A stretch of DNA of 33,723 nt. Source: an uncultured Collinsella sp. (GTDB taxonomy: Bacteria; Actinomycetota; Coriobacteriia; Coriobacteriales; Coriobacteriaceae). Position numbers and translations under genes: made by a program. The notes below the pieces were generated by a model. That model searched no databases, was not told the origin of the DNA, and saw nothing but the letters and a program-made list of their open reading frames with translations. The stretch lies in assembly GCA_900543275.1 (NCBI GenBank), contig UQQL01000013.1, positions 1-33,723 on the forward strand. Reading direction: 5' to 3'. This document shows positions 25,106 to 31,765 of the stretch, piece by piece (the first letter of the stretch is position 1; each line of letters begins with the position of its first letter).

Positions 25106-26032
25106 CTATGCCGGCTGACGGTCGAGGCACGCGTCCCACATTTGGTCGCGCTCCTCTTGGCTGACGCCCTTGAGCGTCTTATCGATAAGTTTGAGCAGCT
25201 TGTCCGAGCCCTTGCGGCAGCCGACGTTTGTCGTAACCTCCTGCTTAAAGCCCTCGCCCTCCGCAAAGCGAATGGGCACGATGCCCGGGTTTTGGGCCAT
25301 ATAGCCCTTCTCGTTTTCGGTGTTGTAGGTCACGGCGTCACAAGTGCCCTGCAGCAGGTTCGAGAACACCGTGGGTACCGAATCGACCGGATTTTTGTGG
25401 ACGACGCCCGGGATCTCGTCGATGACGGTATCGAGCATGGTGTCCTTTTGGCCGAGCACCGTGGCACCACTGAAATCGCTGAGCTTGGTGGCGTTCTGGT
25501 AGGGCGAGCCCTCTTTTACGAACAGGCCAAAGTAGCCAATGAAGTACGGGTCGGAAAAGCCGACGGATTCCTCGCGCTCGGGCGTGGCACTCATGCCGGC
25601 GATGATGAGGTCGATCTGGCCGTTGTTAAGCGAATCGATGAGGCCCGAGAAGCTCTGCTTGACGGCAACGGGCTCACCGCCAAGGGCCTTGCAGACGATC
25701 TTGGCGATCTGCACGTCGTAGCCGTCGGCATAGGCTCCCTGCACGTTGTCGATGGGAATGGTGAACTCGCTGGCCTCGGAAACCTGCCAGTTGTACGGGG
25801 CGTAGGCCGCCTCCATGCCAATGCGGATCTTATCCTTGCCGATCACGGAATCGGACAGGTCATCGCGACCGCCGCCCGTCGTGGGCTGGACCACCTTGAG
25901 TGTGGACGGACGCTGGCAGCCGGCAAGCGCGCCGGCGACAACGGTTGCGCTCGCAGCGAGGGCGCTACCCAAGAAGATGCGACGACTGCACACCGGCTGG
26001 GTCTGCGCGTCGCGCTGTAGTCGAGGTTGCAT
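25106..26032 (-). CDS. Amino-acid ABC transporter substrate-binding lipoprotein (Tat-type signal)
   Basis: A 308-aa family-3 solute-binding protein. The N-terminus has a twin-arginine pattern SRRIFL (residues 16-21), a hydrophobic stretch and the lipobox LAGC with Cys39, so it is probably a lipid-anchored binding protein exported by Tat. The body shows IRIGMEAAYAPYNW, GYDVQIAKIVCKALG, IDLIIAGMSATPEREESVGFSD split across lobes, and GTCDAVTYNTENEKGY. The substrate is likely a polar or charged amino acid but the exact one cannot be read. The ATG at 26032 has AGGAAGG six bases upstream. Confidence 0.92.
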   Translation of the reverse strand: MQPRLQRDAQTQPVCSRRIFLGSALAASATVVAGALAGCQRPSTLKVVQPTTGGGRDDLSDSVIGKDKIRIGMEAAYAPYNWQVSEASEFTIPIDNVQGAYADGYDVQIAKIVCKALGGEPVAVKQSFSGLIDSLNNGQIDLIIAGMSATPEREESVGFSDPYFIGYFGLFVKEGSPYQNATKLSDFSGATVLGQKDTMLDTVIDEIPGVVHKNPVDSVPTVFSNLLQGTCDAVTYNTENEKGYMAQNPGIVPIRFAEGEGFKQEVTTNVGCRKGSDKLLKLIDKTLKGVSQEERDQMWDACLDRQPA

Positions 26033-26176
26033 CTGATGCCTTCCTGTTTTGCTTTGCTGACAATAAGACAGGATATACGCCCGCAACCAGCAACGCGGCA
26101 TGTGCGCGAAAAATTAATAGACACACGGGAACGATTGGCGCAAAGCAACCTGTCCCCCATGCACCAAACCCTTGAC
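26033..26176 (-). other. Leader of the amino-acid ABC operon
   Basis: The gap between the binding-protein start and repeat copy C. On the minus strand TTGCGC and TATTAA with about 18-bp spacing lie roughly 80 bases upstream of the start and could be the promoter, but the match is weak. Nothing else is recognised. Confidence 0.3.
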
Positions 26177-26354
26177 GGAAACGGCGACGCCGATGTTTTG
26201 ACAATGTCAGCGAGCGCCACCCAGAGCGAACAAGTTGGCATGAAAAAGGCAAGGCATAGACCTTCTGGTCATGCCTTGCCTTTTGAATGACAAATTGTCG
26301 CTCTGGGCGGCGCGCAGCGTCGACCGGTCCGCCGTTCGTTAGAACGGCGGAACC
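26177..26354 (-). repeat. Structured stop-codon-abutting repeat, family 1, copy C (after the aldose epimerase)
   Basis: Begins one base after the aldose-epimerase TAG. Hairpin I (26326-26354) has arms GGTCCGCCGTTC and GAACGGCGGAACC with one bulged base and a four-base loop. The linker CGACGCTGCGC follows. The long hairpin has outer stem CCAGAGCGA (26221-26229) with TCGCTCTGG (26298-26306), inner AAGGCAAGGCAT and its complement, and tip GACC/GGTC. The distal dyad is TGACA/TGTCA (26199-26209), where copy B has TGGCA/TGCCA. The long-hairpin part is nearly identical to copy B, so these two are recent relatives. Confidence 0.9.
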
Positions 26355-26355
26355 A

Positions 26356-27249
26356 CTAGAGCAGGGTGACGCTAAAGGAACGGGTGTCGGTAGCGCCCGG
26401 CGCCAGCGTAATGGTGTTGACCTTGTGCTCAAAGACGTCGTCCTCGGTGTCCATGGTGGTGTGGCCGGTCCAGGGCTCGAGCGCCACAAACGGAGCGTCG
26501 TTGGCGGCAGACCACACGCCGATGTACTTAAAGCCCTCAAAGTCGATCTTGACGCCGTGGCCCGACTTGCGACCGCGCAGCGTGAGCGTAGAGCCCGGGG
26601 TATCGGTGAACATGATGGCGTCGTTATCGAAGCTACGGTGCGTGATGGGCAGCACGTCCGAGTTATCGGGGGCCTTGTAGCTGCCCTCGAACGTCATGAG
26701 GCCATCGGGCGTGATGATGGGGGCCTCGTTGGTCCAAGCCTCGGTAAATGCCAGCTCGTAATCCTCGAACGTCTCGTCCTCGGCACCGGGGGCGGGCACG
26801 TTAAATGCAGGATGGCCGCCCACCGAGAACGGCAGGGCCACGTCGCCGGTGTTGGTGACGGCAAAGGTCTGGGTAAGCGTGGCGTCGCCGATTAGGGCAT
26901 AGGTCATGTTGAGCTTAAAGTGGAAGGGGAAAGCCTTGAGCGACTCGGGCGTGTCGGTGATCTCGTAGGTGACGGACGAGCCGTCCTCGGAGACCTCGAC
27001 CAGCTTGTGCTCGACGATGCGCGCGAGGCCGTGGCGCGGCATCTCGCAGGTGCCAGCCGCAGACGTCGCCGTGTTGTTGCGCAGCGAGCCCACGATGGGG
27101 AACAGAATGGGCGCGTGCTTGCCCCAAAAGGCCGGGTCGCCCTGCCACAGATACTCGTTGCCGTTGAGGGCAAGGCTCGTGAGCTGGGCACCCATGGAAT
27201 CGATGGCCGCGGTGAGGCCGCCGCGCTTGATGGTAGTGACGGTGGACAT
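26356..27249 (-). CDS. Aldose 1-epimerase family protein
   Basis: A 297-aa protein of the galactose mutarotase superfamily, which interconverts alpha and beta anomers of sugars or sugar phosphates. The family pattern is clear: LNGNEYLWQGDPAFWGKHAPILFP, PRHGLAR with a conserved His, FSVGGHPAFNVP with the second His, and ALEPWTGH near the catalytic Glu region. It resembles the LacX-like branch, whose substrates are poorly defined. The ATG at 27249 has GGAGG seven bases upstream. Repeat copy C begins one base after its stop. Confidence 0.87.
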   Translation of the reverse strand: MSTVTTIKRGGLTAAIDSMGAQLTSLALNGNEYLWQGDPAFWGKHAPILFPIVGSLRNNTATSAAGTCEMPRHGLARIVEHKLVEVSEDGSSVTYEITDTPESLKAFPFHFKLNMTYALIGDATLTQTFAVTNTGDVALPFSVGGHPAFNVPAPGAEDETFEDYELAFTEAWTNEAPIITPDGLMTFEGSYKAPDNSDVLPITHRSFDNDAIMFTDTPGSTLTLRGRKSGHGVKIDFEGFKYIGVWSAANDAPFVALEPWTGHTTMDTEDDVFEHKVNTITLAPGATDTRSFSVTLL

Positions 27250-27328
27250 GCTACTTCCTCCAAAAGTAAACAACAGTGTCGAGGGCTATTGTCCCACTCT
27301 TGGCGGCGGGGTTGAGCGACAGGTGCAG

Positions 27329-28198
27329 TTATTGAGCAATAGCGTAAAGGTCAAACCCGCCCTGCGGCGTGCTATCGACCGTATCGGGCGCCTGTGAATT
27401 AAAACTCACCGGAACCATGCGCTTTGAGGCACGGTAACGCGTGCCGTCGGTGGCGACGGGCGGCTCATCGACCGTGAGCTCGTAGTCGCCGGGCTTGAGC
27501 TCAATGCCGTCACCTTCGGAATTGACGTATTGGTACTCGTCGATTGCTTGTCCCTTGAGCGTGCGGCCCACGATATGGATGAGCATCTGGCTGTCGCCGC
27601 GGGCGGTGTCCCATGTCGCACCGTCCTTGACCTCGACCGACACATGCACCGAGCGCGTACGGCTGAGCGATTGCTCGACAGACATCTCGACCTTGGCGGC
27701 GTCTTTGCGCTGTTGCTCCACGTGACTCCAGACATTTCCGATCGCCGAGCAAGCGATGACGCCGGCCATAAAGGCGATGAGAATGGGGCCGAGCGGAGAG
27801 CGACGGCCCGCGTCTTCCTCGCGAGCCAGGTTAGGGCGATGGGTGGGGGCGGGCGCCTGGGCACCCTGCGCGGGCACGTCGAGTATGCTGAAGGATGCCG
27901 TGCTGCCGGGGTCGATGGTATGGCGCGGCTGTGGGGTCTTTGCCGGCGAGATCGACATATCAGCCGGCTCGCCGAGCGTGGCCGTGGCATCGGCCTTCGC
28001 CTCGTCGGCCTCGGCCTGGGCCCAGGCCTGTTCAAAGGTCAGGGACTCGGCGGCATCGGAGGCGGCGTCAGGCTCGACAGCGGTATCGTTGCCGGTCTCG
28101 TCCTCGTCGCTCGACATGTCACACGGCGCGGGCTCGTCCCACTCTTCGTCCGGAGCCTCGCCCTCGCTATACCACCATTCAAAGTTATCGATATCCAT
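27329..28198 (-). CDS. Acidic single-pass membrane protein of unknown function
   Basis: I do not recognise this 289-aa protein. Residues 1-130 are very acidic, rich in Asp, Glu and Ala, and probably disordered. A membrane helix follows at about 137-157 (PILIAFMAGVIACSAIGNVW) after a basic patch, then a C-terminal domain of about 130 residues that looks beta-rich (VHVSVEVKDGATWDT, IHIVGRTLKGQAIDEY, KPGDYELTVDEPP). The charge pattern puts the acidic part inside and the C-terminal domain outside. The ATG at 28198 has AAGGGGG eight bases upstream. It is close to the aldose epimerase but not overlapping. Function unknown. Confidence 0.75.
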   Translation of the reverse strand: MDIDNFEWWYSEGEAPDEEWDEPAPCDMSSDEDETGNDTAVEPDAASDAAESLTFEQAWAQAEADEAKADATATLGEPADMSISPAKTPQPRHTIDPGSTASFSILDVPAQGAQAPAPTHRPNLAREEDAGRRSPLGPILIAFMAGVIACSAIGNVWSHVEQQRKDAAKVEMSVEQSLSRTRSVHVSVEVKDGATWDTARGDSQMLIHIVGRTLKGQAIDEYQYVNSEGDGIELKPGDYELTVDEPPVATDGTRYRASKRMVPVSFNSQAPDTVDSTPQGGFDLYAIAQ

Positions 28199-28275
28199 AC
28201 GGGGCGCCCCCTTGGCCTCGCAAATAAACACTTGCTAGCCTTATACCCCCAGATGGCACAGGAGCTCGCACGGAA

Positions 28276-28304
28276 TGTGACAAAGGGACTGTCCCTTTGT
28301 CACA
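28276..28304. repeat. Family-2 palindrome, perfect copy
   Basis: TGTGACAAAGGGAC (28276-28289) is followed after one base by its exact reverse complement (28291-28304), giving a 14-bp hairpin. It is the best-preserved family-2 copy and the first of three hairpins in a row. Confidence 0.85.
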
Positions 28305-28323
28305 CGACCAGACGTGAAAACAT

Positions 28324-28350
28324 AGAAACTTGCAAATTTTGCAAGTTTCT
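28324..28350. repeat. Perfect 13-bp inverted repeat, unrelated sequence
   Basis: AGAAACTTGCAAA (28324-28336) and its exact complement (28338-28350) around a single T. AT-rich, and lying between two family-2 palindromes. Confidence 0.8.
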
Positions 28351-28364
28351 AAGAAATGGGCGTG

Positions 28365-28397
28365 GATGTGACAAAGGGATCGTCCCCTTGTCACATC
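28365..28397. repeat. Family-2 palindrome across the merR stop codon
   Basis: GATGTGACAA (28365-28374) pairs with TTGTCACATC (28388-28397), then after one mismatch GGGA pairs with TCCC around a three-base loop. The merR stop codon (28393-28391) lies inside the repeat, so the repeat encodes the protein's last residues. Confidence 0.85.
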
Positions 28398-29260
28398 TGA
28401 AGGACAACGGGGATTTGGATGCAGCAGAAGTCCTCTTGGTGGGACTCGTCGTAGCTCGTGGTATCGAGGTAGCAAAAGTCGAAGGCGTTGCCAATGGGCA
28501 GGAGCGCGTGCTTGTCCATGCAGGCAACGATGGCGCGGATGCCCTCAGGCTCGTACGGCATACCCCAGCGGCTCATGCACAGATACGTGCCTGCGGGCAG
28601 CACCTCGATGCCAATCTCTGCCAGCTCGGCGGGATCGCTCGGCAGCAGCTCCTCGGCACCGCGCGGCAGCACGGCAAAGGAGCCGGCGCCGGCAATAGGG
28701 TCGTCGGAATGCAGCGCCTCGCGACGCAGCATGGCGCCCCAGCCGCGCATGGGGCGCGTGCCCGTCAACGTACGCATGCGCAGAATCGCCCGCATGAGCG
28801 TGGGGTGAAGCATCGAGCGGCCGCGCTCGATATCGCCCGGAAACTCCTCAAAGACCACGTAGCGGCGCTCAAACTGTTTGAGCTCCGGCTTGCCCTCGCG
28901 CTCGCGCCAGTAAACCGCCTCGTCGTAAAAGCTCAGACGCTCCTGCACACTCGCGCGCTCGGCTTTGAGCCCGGCGATCTGTTCATCGAGCGCCTGCACC
29001 CGCGAGCGCAGGTGATCGGTCATCTCGCCAATGTCGAACGTCGAGGTCAGGCGGTCAATCTCGTCGAGTTCGAGCCCCAGGTCGCGCAGCATGCAGATCA
29101 GACGCATGAGCGGGATCTGCGTGGGCGAATAGAAACGGTAGCCCTTTTCGTTCACCACGGCGGGCTTAAACAGGCCGATCTTGTCGTAGTAGATGAGCGT
29201 TTGGCGCGAAACGTTAAACAAGCTCGCCATCTCGCTAATCGCATACATGCCCGTCTGCAT
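28391..29260 (-). CDS. MerR-family transcriptional regulator with effector-binding domain
   Basis: A 289-aa regulator of the MerR type. Residues about 5-75 form the winged helix (YAISEMASLFNVSRQTLIYYDKIGL split by the turn, then YRFYSPTQIPLMRLI). A coiled coil follows (about 85-125, rich in Glu/Arg) and a C-terminal GyrI-like or BmrR-like effector domain. Such proteins usually sense small hydrophobic molecules and activate efflux or detoxification genes; no such gene is adjacent, so its target is unknown. The ATG at 29260 has GGGAGG four bases upstream. Its last residues and TGA stop lie inside a family-2 palindrome, suggesting the insertion reset its C-terminus. Confidence 0.88.
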   Translation of the reverse strand: MQTGMYAISEMASLFNVSRQTLIYYDKIGLFKPAVVNEKGYRFYSPTQIPLMRLICMLRDLGLELDEIDRLTSTFDIGEMTDHLRSRVQALDEQIAGLKAERASVQERLSFYDEAVYWREREGKPELKQFERRYVVFEEFPGDIERGRSMLHPTLMRAILRMRTLTGTRPMRGWGAMLRREALHSDDPIAGAGSFAVLPRGAEELLPSDPAELAEIGIEVLPAGTYLCMSRWGMPYEPEGIRAIVACMDKHALLPIGNAFDFCYLDTTSYDESHQEDFCCIQIPVVLQM

Positions 29261-29279
29261 AGATCCTCCCGACACACCA

Positions 29280-29309
29280 AAGCCCGCCGCCCACAGGGGC
29301 AGCGGGCTT
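29280..29309 (-). terminator. Probable terminator of the ubiD-ubiX cassette
   Basis: AAGCCCGC (29280-29287) pairs with GCGGGCTT (29302-29309). On the minus strand a short T run follows. It lies about 30 bases after the ubiX stop and before merR. Confidence 0.7.
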
Positions 29310-29340
29310 AAACACTATTCGTATCCTACCCTAAAGACGC

Positions 29341-29919
29341 CTATGACCAGCGCTTATAGTTTGCACATGGCACGCCGACGGCCTCGAGCGCCTTGGCGGC
29401 GATGTGATGCACCGCGTCATCGAGCGTGGCGGGGCCGTTGTAAAACGTGAGCATAGGCGGCATGAGCATGATGCCGGGCACGCGCGCCAGGCGCGCCATG
29501 TTATCGACGTGAATGGCGCTGAAGGGCGTCTCGCGCACCATGAGCACCAGGCGGCGCTGCTCTTTCATCTGCACGTCGGCCGCGCGCAGCAGCAGGTTTT
29601 CGCTGTAGCCGCTCGCGATGCCGGCGAGGGTCTTCATGGAGCAGGGCGCCACGATCATGCCGTCGACCGGATAGGTTCCGCTTGCGATGGCGGCGCCGAT
29701 GTTTTTGTTGTCGTAGACCACATCGGCATAGCACGCAAACTCGTCGAGCGTCATGCCGAGCTCCTGCTCGATGGTGATCTCTCCCCCGCGTGTGACGACA
29801 AGCGCCGACTCGGCGCCAGCCTGACGCAGGCATTTGAGACACTCAAGACCCAGCGCGGCACCGCTGGCGCCAGACACGCCAACAACAATGCGACGGGGAC
29901 GGACAGAAGGCTCAGGCAT
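29341..29919 (-). CDS. ubiX: UbiX-type flavin prenyltransferase
   Basis: UbiX attaches a dimethylallyl group to FMN, making the prenylated flavin that UbiD decarboxylases need. The 192-aa protein has VVGVSGASGA near the N-terminus, APCSMKTLAGIASGYSENLL, RETPFSAIHVDNMARLA and the C-terminal FYNGPATLDDAVHHIAAKAL. All family blocks are present. The ATG at 29919 has AAGGAG five bases upstream. It is the last gene of a cassette with ubiD and a transporter, separated from ubiD by repeat copy D. Confidence 0.93.
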   Translation of the reverse strand: MPEPSVRPRRIVVGVSGASGAALGLECLKCLRQAGAESALVVTRGGEITIEQELGMTLDEFACYADVVYDNKNIGAAIASGTYPVDGMIVAPCSMKTLAGIASGYSENLLLRAADVQMKEQRRLVLMVRETPFSAIHVDNMARLARVPGIMLMPPMLTFYNGPATLDDAVHHIAAKALEAVGVPCANYKRWS

Positions 29920-29979
29920 GACAACTCCTTGACTACTTGGTAGGGCTTACCAGCAACAACAAAATGGCAGCTATAGGTC

Positions 29980-30134
29980 GGGCAATGTCAGCGAGCGCGC
30001 GTCTGGCGAGGCAAGGTGCCCCGAAACAAGAAGGCATAGGGCTTATGCCCATGCCTTCGCAGTTGAGGGGCAGATTGCCCGCCAGGCGCGGGCGCAGCGT
30101 CGAGTGGTCCGGCGTTCGGTAGAACGCCGGAACC
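29980..30134 (-). repeat. Structured stop-codon-abutting repeat, family 1, copy D (after ubiD)
   Basis: Begins on the base after the ubiD TAA. Hairpin I (30106-30134) has arms GGTCCGGCGTTC and GAACGCCGGAACC with one bulge and a four-base loop. The linker CGACGCTGCGC follows. The long hairpin differs in sequence from A-C but keeps the fold: CTGGCG (30003-30008) with CGCCAG (30080-30085), GGCAA with TTGCC, TGCCCC (30017-30022) with GGGGCA (30067-30072), GAAGGCAT (30030-30037) with ATGCCTTC (30051-30058), and a tip of GGGC/GCCC. It is the most diverged copy and lies inside the ubiD-ubiX operon. Confidence 0.88.
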
Positions 30135-31622
30135 TTAGAAAGCAATCTCCTTGGCCCACTTGTCCTTGTCGATCTCCATGAACTGCGAGCGGATGAAGTT
30201 CTTCTTAAGGTCGAACGGAACCGTGCAGTCGAAGATGGCCTTGCAGGCGATGCCGTGCTCGCGGATCGTGGGGTCGAACGCGGGGTCGTTGGACGGATCG
30301 AGCACGTGGCAGTGGCAGCCGGGGATGGTGATGAGGTCCACGTCGGCCTGGAAGCGCGTGGTCATGGCCCACATCACGTCGCTCATATCGAAGATGTCGA
30401 CGTCCTCGTCAACAAGGATGACGTGCTTGAGCTCGGAGAATGCCGAGAAGGCGAGCATGGCGGCGTTGCGCTGACGGCCCTCGTCATTTTTGCTCGACTT
30501 CTTGAACTGCATGATGGCAACGAACTTGCCGCCGCCGCAGGGAGCAGCGTGGACGTTGAGCAGGCGACCCGGGATAGCGGTCTCGACCATCTTGTAGATG
30601 GAAGCCTCGGTGGGGATACCGGCCATGGAAACGTGCTCGTGCGAAGGGCCGATGCAGCTCTCCATGATGGGATTGACGCGCGTGGTGACGGCGGTGATCT
30701 TGATCACCGGGCAGACCTTGGCGCCGCCGGTGTAGCCGGGGAACTCGGGCATGGCGTAGCCGTGGCCGTTGACATCCTCGTTGATGGTCTCGTCGTGCAT
30801 GAGGTAGCCCTCGAGCACGTACTCGGCATTGGCGATGCACTTCTGCGGAACGGTGACGCAGTCGGCAAGCTCGACGGCGTGGCCGCGCAGGGCGCCGGCG
30901 ATCTGCAGCTCGTTGAAGCCGAGCGGCGTGGTGGGAGCCTCGAAGCCGCAGCACATGTACACGGCGGGATCCAGGCCGATGGAAATGGAGATGGGCATGT
31001 CCTCGCCGCGCTGGCAGTACTCGTCAAAGAACGCGCCCAGGTGACGGCTGCCCGGGGTGATCCACATGGCAAGCTTGTCCTTGTCGACGCAGGAGAAGCG
31101 ATGGATGGTCACGTCGGACTGGGAGCCGTCGGGGCTCGTGCCGTAGGCGAGGCCCATGGTGATGTAGGGGCCGCCGTCGACGGGCGTGTTGGTGGGAGCG
31201 GGAACGATCCTGCGCAGGTCAAAGCCCTCGTCGGTCGCCTTGTACACGACCTCCTGACAGTCGACGTGCGCACCCTCGGCGATCTGCTCGGGCGCGATCA
31301 AGTTCTCGAAGCGCTTGCCGATCTCGAGGCCCAGGTGCTCCTCGTCCAGGTCGAGCAGGGCGGCAACGCGCTTGCGGCTGGCAAGCATGCCGATGCAGAC
31401 CTTGGCATCGTCAAAGCCCTTGACGTTGTTGAAGACCATCGCCGGACCCTCTTTGGTCGGGCGCATAACGGTGCCGCCGGCACCGACGTGGCGATAGACA
31501 CCCGAGACCTCGGCGTCCGGGTCGACCTGAGTGTCGGTCTCGAGCAGCTGGCCCGGCATCTCGCGCAAAAAGTCGAGCGCGGAGCGCAGGTCGTGGATCT
31601 GGGAAGCATCGGTAGTGGACAT
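30135..31622 (-). CDS. ubiD: UbiD-family prenyl-FMN-dependent decarboxylase
   Basis: The 495-aa protein is a UbiD-type decarboxylase that would reversibly remove CO2 from an aromatic or alpha,beta-unsaturated acid using prenylated FMN. Family features include a conserved FNNVKGF start, PTNTPVDGGPYITMGLAYG, SCVDKDKLAMWITPGSRH, the catalytic-region block FNELQIAGALRG, and IPGRLLNVHAAPCGGG. The sequence resembles hydroxybenzoate and gallate decarboxylases more than the ubiquinone-pathway enzyme, but the substrate cannot be fixed by eye. The ATG at 31622 has AAAGGAG six bases upstream; the frame is open 26 codons earlier without a ribosome site. It is preceded by a transporter gene and followed by ubiX. 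Confidence 0.92.
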   Translation of the reverse strand: MSTTDASQIHDLRSALDFLREMPGQLLETDTQVDPDAEVSGVYRHVGAGGTVMRPTKEGPAMVFNNVKGFDDAKVCIGMLASRKRVAALLDLDEEHLGLEIGKRFENLIAPEQIAEGAHVDCQEVVYKATDEGFDLRRIVPAPTNTPVDGGPYITMGLAYGTSPDGSQSDVTIHRFSCVDKDKLAMWITPGSRHLGAFFDEYCQRGEDMPISISIGLDPAVYMCCGFEAPTTPLGFNELQIAGALRGHAVELADCVTVPQKCIANAEYVLEGYLMHDETINEDVNGHGYAMPEFPGYTGGAKVCPVIKITAVTTRVNPIMESCIGPSHEHVSMAGIPTEASIYKMVETAIPGRLLNVHAAPCGGGKFVAIMQFKKSSKNDEGRQRNAAMLAFSAFSELKHVILVDEDVDIFDMSDVMWAMTTRFQADVDLITIPGCHCHVLDPSNDPAFDPTIREHGIACKAIFDCTVPFDLKKNFIRSQFMEIDKDKWAKEIAF

Positions 31623-31765
31623 AGCATGCTCCTTTCGGGAGAGTGCCCGGCGGCGAGGATGCCGCCGGGCTTGGTAACGTAATGGGGCCGCAGCGCTCAT
31701 GGATGGGGCGCTCGGGCACTCGAAGTTCGAGCACTCGGCTGTTTACAGCCCAAGCGCTCGGCCGC

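Noticed and set aside
23177..26020. A 947-codon open frame on the plus strand
   Set aside because: It runs antisense to the ABC transporter genes, has no family pattern, and arises from GC-rich codon bias. The minus-strand genes have clear motifs and ribosome sites.
20109..26354. CRISPR array
   Set aside because: The repeats are kilobases apart, long, and internally paired; there are no regular spacers or cas genes.
4585..30134. Family-1 elements as simple Rho-independent terminators
   Set aside because: None of the copies has a T run after either hairpin, and the stems are far longer than needed.
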